This document shows, in pieces, positions 34,463 through 64,000 of a stretch of DNA of 64,000 bases; position 1 is the first letter of the stretch, and every line of letters begins with the position of its first letter. Under the pieces are notes generated by a model that saw nothing but the letters and a program-made list of their open reading frames with translations, ran no database searches and was not told the origin of the DNA. Location: NCBI GenBank assembly GCA_963693285.1, contig OY848927.1:560501-624500 (forward strand), read 5' to 3'. The stretch is from Xestospongia muta. Lineage: Eukaryota > Porifera > Demospongiae > Haplosclerida > Petrosiidae. Made by a program: the position numbers and the translations under genes.

Positions 34463-37283
34463 ATGGTTTTAGAGATTCCAGTCATTGAGTGGAGGAAATT
34501 AAGGTTGCTAGAACTGTTAAATAAGTAATATCTAAAATAAAAAGCGCAAAATGATGTTATATGTATATGATATACTTACATGTACCAGCTATCATGAGTT
34601 ATCACTAAAACTAATTAATATGTAGTTTTTTATCATTTAAACAGTCATAAACAAAGACGTGTACTAATTAATAAAGAAAAGAAGAGAATCGTACGTAGAA
34701 AATTAGTTGAGGAGAGAAAGAAAGAAGAACAAGGTTAGTTAGTAAAATTATACAGTGACATATTTAATGTGTAATAATAGAATTGTACGAGTCACCAAAT
34801 TACAGGTAACATAAAAGAAATGGATGGATGGATGGATTATATATAAATTCACTGATAAATCAAATATGTACATAATTATGGATACATACATGTTAAATGG
34901 ATACATAATAGTTAATGAATAGATGAGTATACTAATAGATATATGAGTAATATACTGAGTAATATACTGAGCAATATACTGAGTAATATACTGAGTAATA
35001 TTGTAAGTATTGTATATTTATTATAGAGAAAGGTTGCAAAGAGAAGAAGCCGAACGGTGAGTACAGGAGAGTGTTCATTTTAATAGTTTGTTAACTTTTT
35101 ATCAGACAATTACAGCACGAGGCTTGGTTAGAGAGAGATCGAATTAATCACGAACTGTTTATTAAACAAAAAGAAAAAGAAGATCAGAAATTAAAGGAGA
35201 GAGAAGAACGAGAGGTAAAGATTTTCTACAAGTCTTTAACCATGTGATAATCACATGACTTTAGCGGTTGATACGTGAAGAGTGGGAAGCATTAGAACGA
35301 AAGGAAAAAGAAGCAGAGGAAAAACGAGACCAAGCTCGTCGTGAGAAAGAGGTAGATATAATTAAATTTTTACAATATTCTTAATGATAACGTGTATAGA
35401 CATTGCTAGAGGAAGCGTTATCATCTATTGATCAATCTTTGGAGAAAATGTCAGCAGAGGACAACTTAATGGATACACATGTGGTAAGATATGACATGTA
35501 CTTTTACATGTAATTAGGGTTCATGACATGTCTATTGTTCCTCCTTATTTTTATCTCCTCCCACATTCCTTCTAGCCGTGGCACAATCCTATTGCACCTG
35601 TAGATGTCACTGAGATTATGAAAACTATTAGTAGTAAATTATTGGATGATGAGAAAGCACAGCCACCTCCACCAAAAGAGCCGGAGAAAGTTAAATATGG
35701 CACTGAAAAAGTAAATAATCATAATATTTATAATTATCAATTATATCTTATCAGGACAAAATCAATTGTCCTTTCTTCATCAAGACGGGTGCATGTCGCT
35801 ATGGTGATGGGTGTTCTCGTACACACCCTATCCCTGATTCTAGTACCACTCTTATTATACGAGGGATGTATAGTCACGTTGTACTCACCCAACTGCAATT
35901 AGATGAACATGACCAAGATGTAGCGTTAGAAGTGAGAGCAATGACAAATAATGTGATTTCTATCTGATACACTAGCACTTATTCTATGTACTTGATTGTG
36001 TATTCTCTATATTGAGGCTATCTCTGTACTAAGGACAGTTTTAAAGCTATACTTTATAGAGCAATTTCATTATACAATTTTGTTCCAATGTCTTGTATAA
36101 TTTTGACCTTAGCTTGATGAAGATGACATGTTACAAGATTTTAAAGAGTTCTACGAAGATGTCTTTCCTGAATTCAAAAAACATGGAGAGATTGTCCAGT
36201 TCAAAGTAAGTCAAATATATAATCACAACAATAACTAACAGTCTCCTCCCCTTCATCAAAGGTTTCTTGTAATTACGAGCCTCATCTCCGTGGCAACGTA
36301 TATGTCCAATACTCCACGTTAGTATCTTTAATAAATTTACACACATACAGATTTCTTTTAGACTTAGCAGTCCCTCAAACCTTGTCTTTATTTTATGCAT
36401 TCAGTGAAGAGGAGTGTGCAAGAGCTTTACAGCAGTTCAATGGACGTTACTATGCTGGAAAACAGTTGACTTGTCAGTTCTGTCCGGTTGAAAAATGGAA
36501 GACAGCTATTTGTGGTGAGTCAGATATAACAAGAGACATTTTGATATATGTAATAATGAATTATTTGATGTTGAATTGTCCTTTACAGGTCTTAATGATC
36601 TACGAAGATGTCCAAAGGGGAAACATTGCAACTTTCTTCATGTTTTTCGTAATCCTGATGGAAGCTTTAACTGGCCTGAGAAAGATTATGAAGAGGACTC
36701 AAAGTCAGTGATAAACAAAAAGTAAACCTTTAAGTTTCTTTAATGACTTGATAGAAAGAAAGAGAGATCCACAAGTCCTTCTCAAGAGAGAGGAAGGTAC
36801 CGTCGTTCAATGAGATATTCAAGGAGTAGGTCTCGTTCTGTTGAGAGACGACGTAGAAACAGAAGATCTCGTTCAGGTTCTCCAGAGAGAAGACGAAGAG
36901 GTTATCGTTCCCGTTCTCCCAGACCTAGAAAGAGAAGTCGATCACCTGAACGAAGACGAATGAGGAGGTCAGGTTCTCCTGAACGACGTGGTCGCCACCA
37001 TCGTAGGAGAGATTCTAGAAGTGATAGCAGTGATAGCTCCTCTGAGAATGATTCTGACCGCCGAAGTCTATCCAATGGACATCTCTCTGATGATGATGAC
37101 AGCCACGATGATAAACGAGGTCATAAGAGAAAGGGATCTAAGGAGACTTCTGATGCAGGAACTTATCGCCACAAACATAGTGACAGAAAGAAGCACAAGA
37201 AACATCATCGTAGTCACAAAACACATAAACACAAACACAGTCCAAATGATAAAGACAAGAAGATAGAGGATCAGAAAAAATGA
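34463..37283 (+). CDS. ZRSR2: ZRSR2/Urp, U2AF35-related factor of the minor spliceosome
   Basis: Recognises the 3' splice site of U12-type introns. Thirteen exons in phase, 557 residues: 34463-34524, 34645-34733, 35029-35056, 35106-35214, 35265-35351, 35400-35483, 35576-35710, 35755-35931, 36113-36205, 36262-36317, 36405-36514, 36589-36703, 36755-37283. A long charged N-terminal helix ([17 protein letters not shown]) comes first. The first CCCH finger is C203-x8-C212-x5-C218-x3-H222. A degenerate RRM follows ([14 protein letters not shown] start, then [17 protein letters not shown] and [11 protein letters not shown]). The second CCCH finger is C343-x7-C351-x5-C357-x3-H361. An RS domain ([13 protein letters not shown]) and a His/Lys tail end the protein. 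The two fingers around the RRM and the long N-terminus separate it from U2AF1. Convergent with MOSPD (60 bp). Confidence 0.95.
34930..35003 (+). repeat. GAGTAATATACT tandem repeat in ZRSR2 intron 2
   Basis: About five copies of a roughly 14-bp unit (ACTGAGTAATAT, with one ACTGAGCAATAT) just upstream of the acceptor of the 28-nt exon 3. Confidence 0.75.
35241..35257. repeat. Palindrome CATGTGATAATCACATG in a 50-nt ZRSR2 intron
   Basis: A perfect 17-nt palindrome that fills a third of intron 4 (35215-35264) and ends 7 nt before exon 5. It shares its core with the PSMD1 and ALG9 intron palindromes. Confidence 0.8.
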
Positions 37284-37343
37284 GATTAAGAATTCAACAA
37301 ATGAGGTACTTCATTGATGATAAATACAAACATGTACATCTAG

Positions 37344-39086
37344 TTATAATCCAAGGATAGCCATAGTTACGAGACCTATAAATAAATAATTAACACTAAA
37401 TGTCAGTTGTCTTGTAAAGTACTGTTTACTATTTTCTGATTAAAATTATATTCATCTACCTCTAATATTAGTACTTACCACAGTGGCCAGTATGCTTGAA
37501 CATCAGTACTTACCACAGTGCTACCATTAGTAAACTCTAGACTAGTGAACATCAGTACTAACCACAGTGACCTAGGATAGCTACCATTAGTAAGCTCTAG
37601 ACTAGTGAACATCAGTACTTACCACAGTGACCTAGGATAGCTACCATTATAGTAAGATTTAGACTAGTAAACATTAGTACTTACTACAGTGACCTAGGAT
37701 AGCTACCATTAGTAAGCTCTAGACTAGTGATAACACCATGGCATCCAGATTACTGTTAACTTGTCATATTTTCTCATTGTTACCTAAAACAAAAGATGCT
37801 ATTAATTTCATGTTGATTGTTACATGGATCCAGTCAGGCCAGGAGGAACTCTCTCCATCAAAAGGTAAGAGGAGAACAAATAATGACAGAACACCTATTA
37901 ATATTGTTAACCATCCTGGAGATGACTGACCTGTGAAATCACAGAAATTATTTAGCAGGAAGTCAAGACACATAGTTCTTGTGTGAAGTAATTTAAAAGA
38001 TATGTAATATACACAGGATGTTCTACTGAACCATTTAGTGTTTTTTTTGTTAATAATTCAGGAAATTTACCATTTCCTCTTGCAGTAATTGGTATGTTTC
38101 TGCTTTCTGCTCTTGTTGAGATAGGGAGTTCTTGAAAATCAATGGCATTATTAGCCTAAATAATGTAGACATTAGATCACATCGCAGTGTGTTGTTGAAG
38201 TGATGTGAAACCATAGCAACTAATAACACATTTACAAGTCATGAAACACTGAGAATATTGAGAATAGTGTTTATTGTTATCACATCATTGTGTCAGTCAT
38301 GTTGATACATACAAGTATAGGTATTTAATCAGAGCACATACTTGCAAAGTTAAAGAATACAATGTCTACTTATTAAGACGTTGTGTTATAAAATTCAGTG
38401 GAAACTAGTCACTTTTGACTAACACTTTTCAATTTGTTAAATTGATGTTGTCAGTTACATATACACACACCTCTTGTTTTGTTATCACTTCTGTTCTATG
38501 AGTGGTCAGTTGAGAGTGGACTTGTTTTTGTCCAATGAGTTTTGTTCCTTGATACAAGTCGATGCGAAATTTATCTCTCTTATCTTCACTAGACATTTCT
38601 TGTTGAGGTAGGTAACAAATGACACTAAATGGAATACCACATTAACATCAATTAACGACAACAAGTTCAGTACACACAGAGTAGTTATAGATAATATTAG
38701 ACTATCTCCAATATACATTTGTAATACATATTTAATTTACATAGTTATACTACTGCTGTACAACTAAATGACACCATGCACATATTAATAGCATCTTAAT
38801 CGCTTTGTGGAATTTATAGAATGTATATCACACACATGTCTACACAACAATGTGATCGTATTGTTCCTTGAGGTCCCATTACTTTGTAGTTGAGAGGAGA
38901 ATTAGATAATACTAAAAAAATAATAAAAATATTGATACAAGTAGCTAATATAATTAAATTAATACTTTTGTACTTCAAAGGGACATCGTAAGGATTGTAT
39001 ATTGTGAGAACTTGTTTATGATTTGTCTCGTTAAATTTCAACTCTTCTGGAAACACAAATATAGGCAGTTTCCTACTGGTAGCCAT
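37344..39086 (-). CDS. MOSPD1/3-like motile-sperm-domain ER membrane protein
   Basis: MOSPD1/MOSPD3 are ER proteins whose MSP domain binds FFAT-related motifs at membrane contact sites. Six exons on the minus strand: 38966-39086, 38836-38911, 38471-38624, 38071-38155, 37784-37930, 37344-37375. They join in phase into 204 residues, close to human MOSPD1. The MSP region is PIFVFPEELKFNE, KQVLTIYNPYDVPLKYK and SHCCVDIVI, ending near FRIDLY. Two C-terminal hydrophobic segments follow (WLTILIGVLSLFVLLL and LIASFVLGLVTMAILGL). The start ATG sits in AAGATGGC, a YY1-like core. Intron 5 holds one of the 60-bp arrays. The MOSPD1 versus MOSPD3 choice is open because the duplication may postdate sponges. 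Confidence 0.9.
37463..37735 (+). repeat. 60-bp family array, locus 1 (MOSPD last intron)
   Basis: About four and a half copies. Key pieces are AGTACTTACCACAGTGACC, TAGGATAGCTACCATTAG and AAGCTCTAGACTAGTGAAC. Read on the MOSPD strand, each unit contains GGTAAGTACT, a consensus splice donor. Confidence 0.9.
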
Positions 39087-39332
39087 CTTGGTATAGACTG
39101 CTATTCAGGGGTTAAAAATTGTAGTCACGTGACTTTTCCTTTTAGAGAGGAACTAGTTTATATTTCTCATGCAAAAATGACAGTCTAGTTTTCGTATTCT
39201 TATTGTTTGGTAAGAGTTCTTTTTGTTGTATTGAATGTTCGTTACTATAGAAATAATTTTATTGTTCAATAAAGTGCCATATACTTTGCAGTTTAGTGAT
39301 ATTAGAGAAGAGAAGCACTGTAACCTACAACA
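39087..39332. promoter_or_regulatory. 246-bp divergent promoter of MOSPD and the RasGAP gene
   Basis: It contains GTCACGTGAC at 39124-39133, a perfect 10-bp match to the CLEAR/USF E-box palindrome bound by TFEB/MITF-type factors in other animals. No other strong motif is seen. Activity is inferred. Confidence 0.6.

Positions 39333-64000
<24,668 letters not shown>

Overview
The window looks like nuclear DNA of an early-branching animal, most probably a demosponge such as Amphimedon. It is AT-rich and dense with genes. Most introns are only about 40-100 bp, and the spliced products are animal housekeeping proteins plus a chordin-like secreted protein. The species call is inference. No rRNA, tRNA, CRISPR array or intact transposon was recognised. 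The provided open reading frames are mostly single exons, so I rebuilt the genes by hand from splice sites, reading phase and remembered family sequences.

Layout, left to right: VPS13B-like 3' part (1-11079, +); GPALPP1-like (11193-13863, -); TRUB1 (13925-14692, +); chordin-like VWC protein (14937-17418, -); PSMD1/RPN2 (18465-29114, -); ALG9 (29250-32142, +); IWS1/SPN1 (32303-34348, -); ZRSR2/Urp (34463-37283, +); MOSPD1/3-like (37344-39086, -); and an IQGAP-type RasGAP (39333 to past the right edge, +). Apart from the tandem pair chordin-like/PSMD1, neighbours alternate strictly. Four head-to-head pairs share 61-246 bp between start codons, and four tail-to-tail pairs have only 60-244 bp between stop codons. 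The genes do not form one pathway. They cover lipid transfer, tRNA modification, BMP signalling, proteolysis, N-glycosylation, transcription elongation, minor splicing, ER contact sites and Ras signalling.

The most unusual material is in the introns. A 4.2 kb minisatellite in VPS13B is built from the end of the preceding coding exon together with its splice donor. A 60-bp repeat family occurs at five places in both orientations, including an inverted pair inside one RasGAP intron. Other introns carry 30-bp, 33-bp, 67-bp and about 97-bp arrays. Compound (CT)n(CA)n tracts form the 3' splice sites of three unrelated genes, and a 17-19 bp CATGTGAT palindrome recurs in tiny introns. The RasGAP gene has a probable AT-AG U12-type intron, about 9 kb from a gene for the U12 splicing factor ZRSR2. 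That RasGAP also keeps the catalytic arginine that true IQGAPs have lost.
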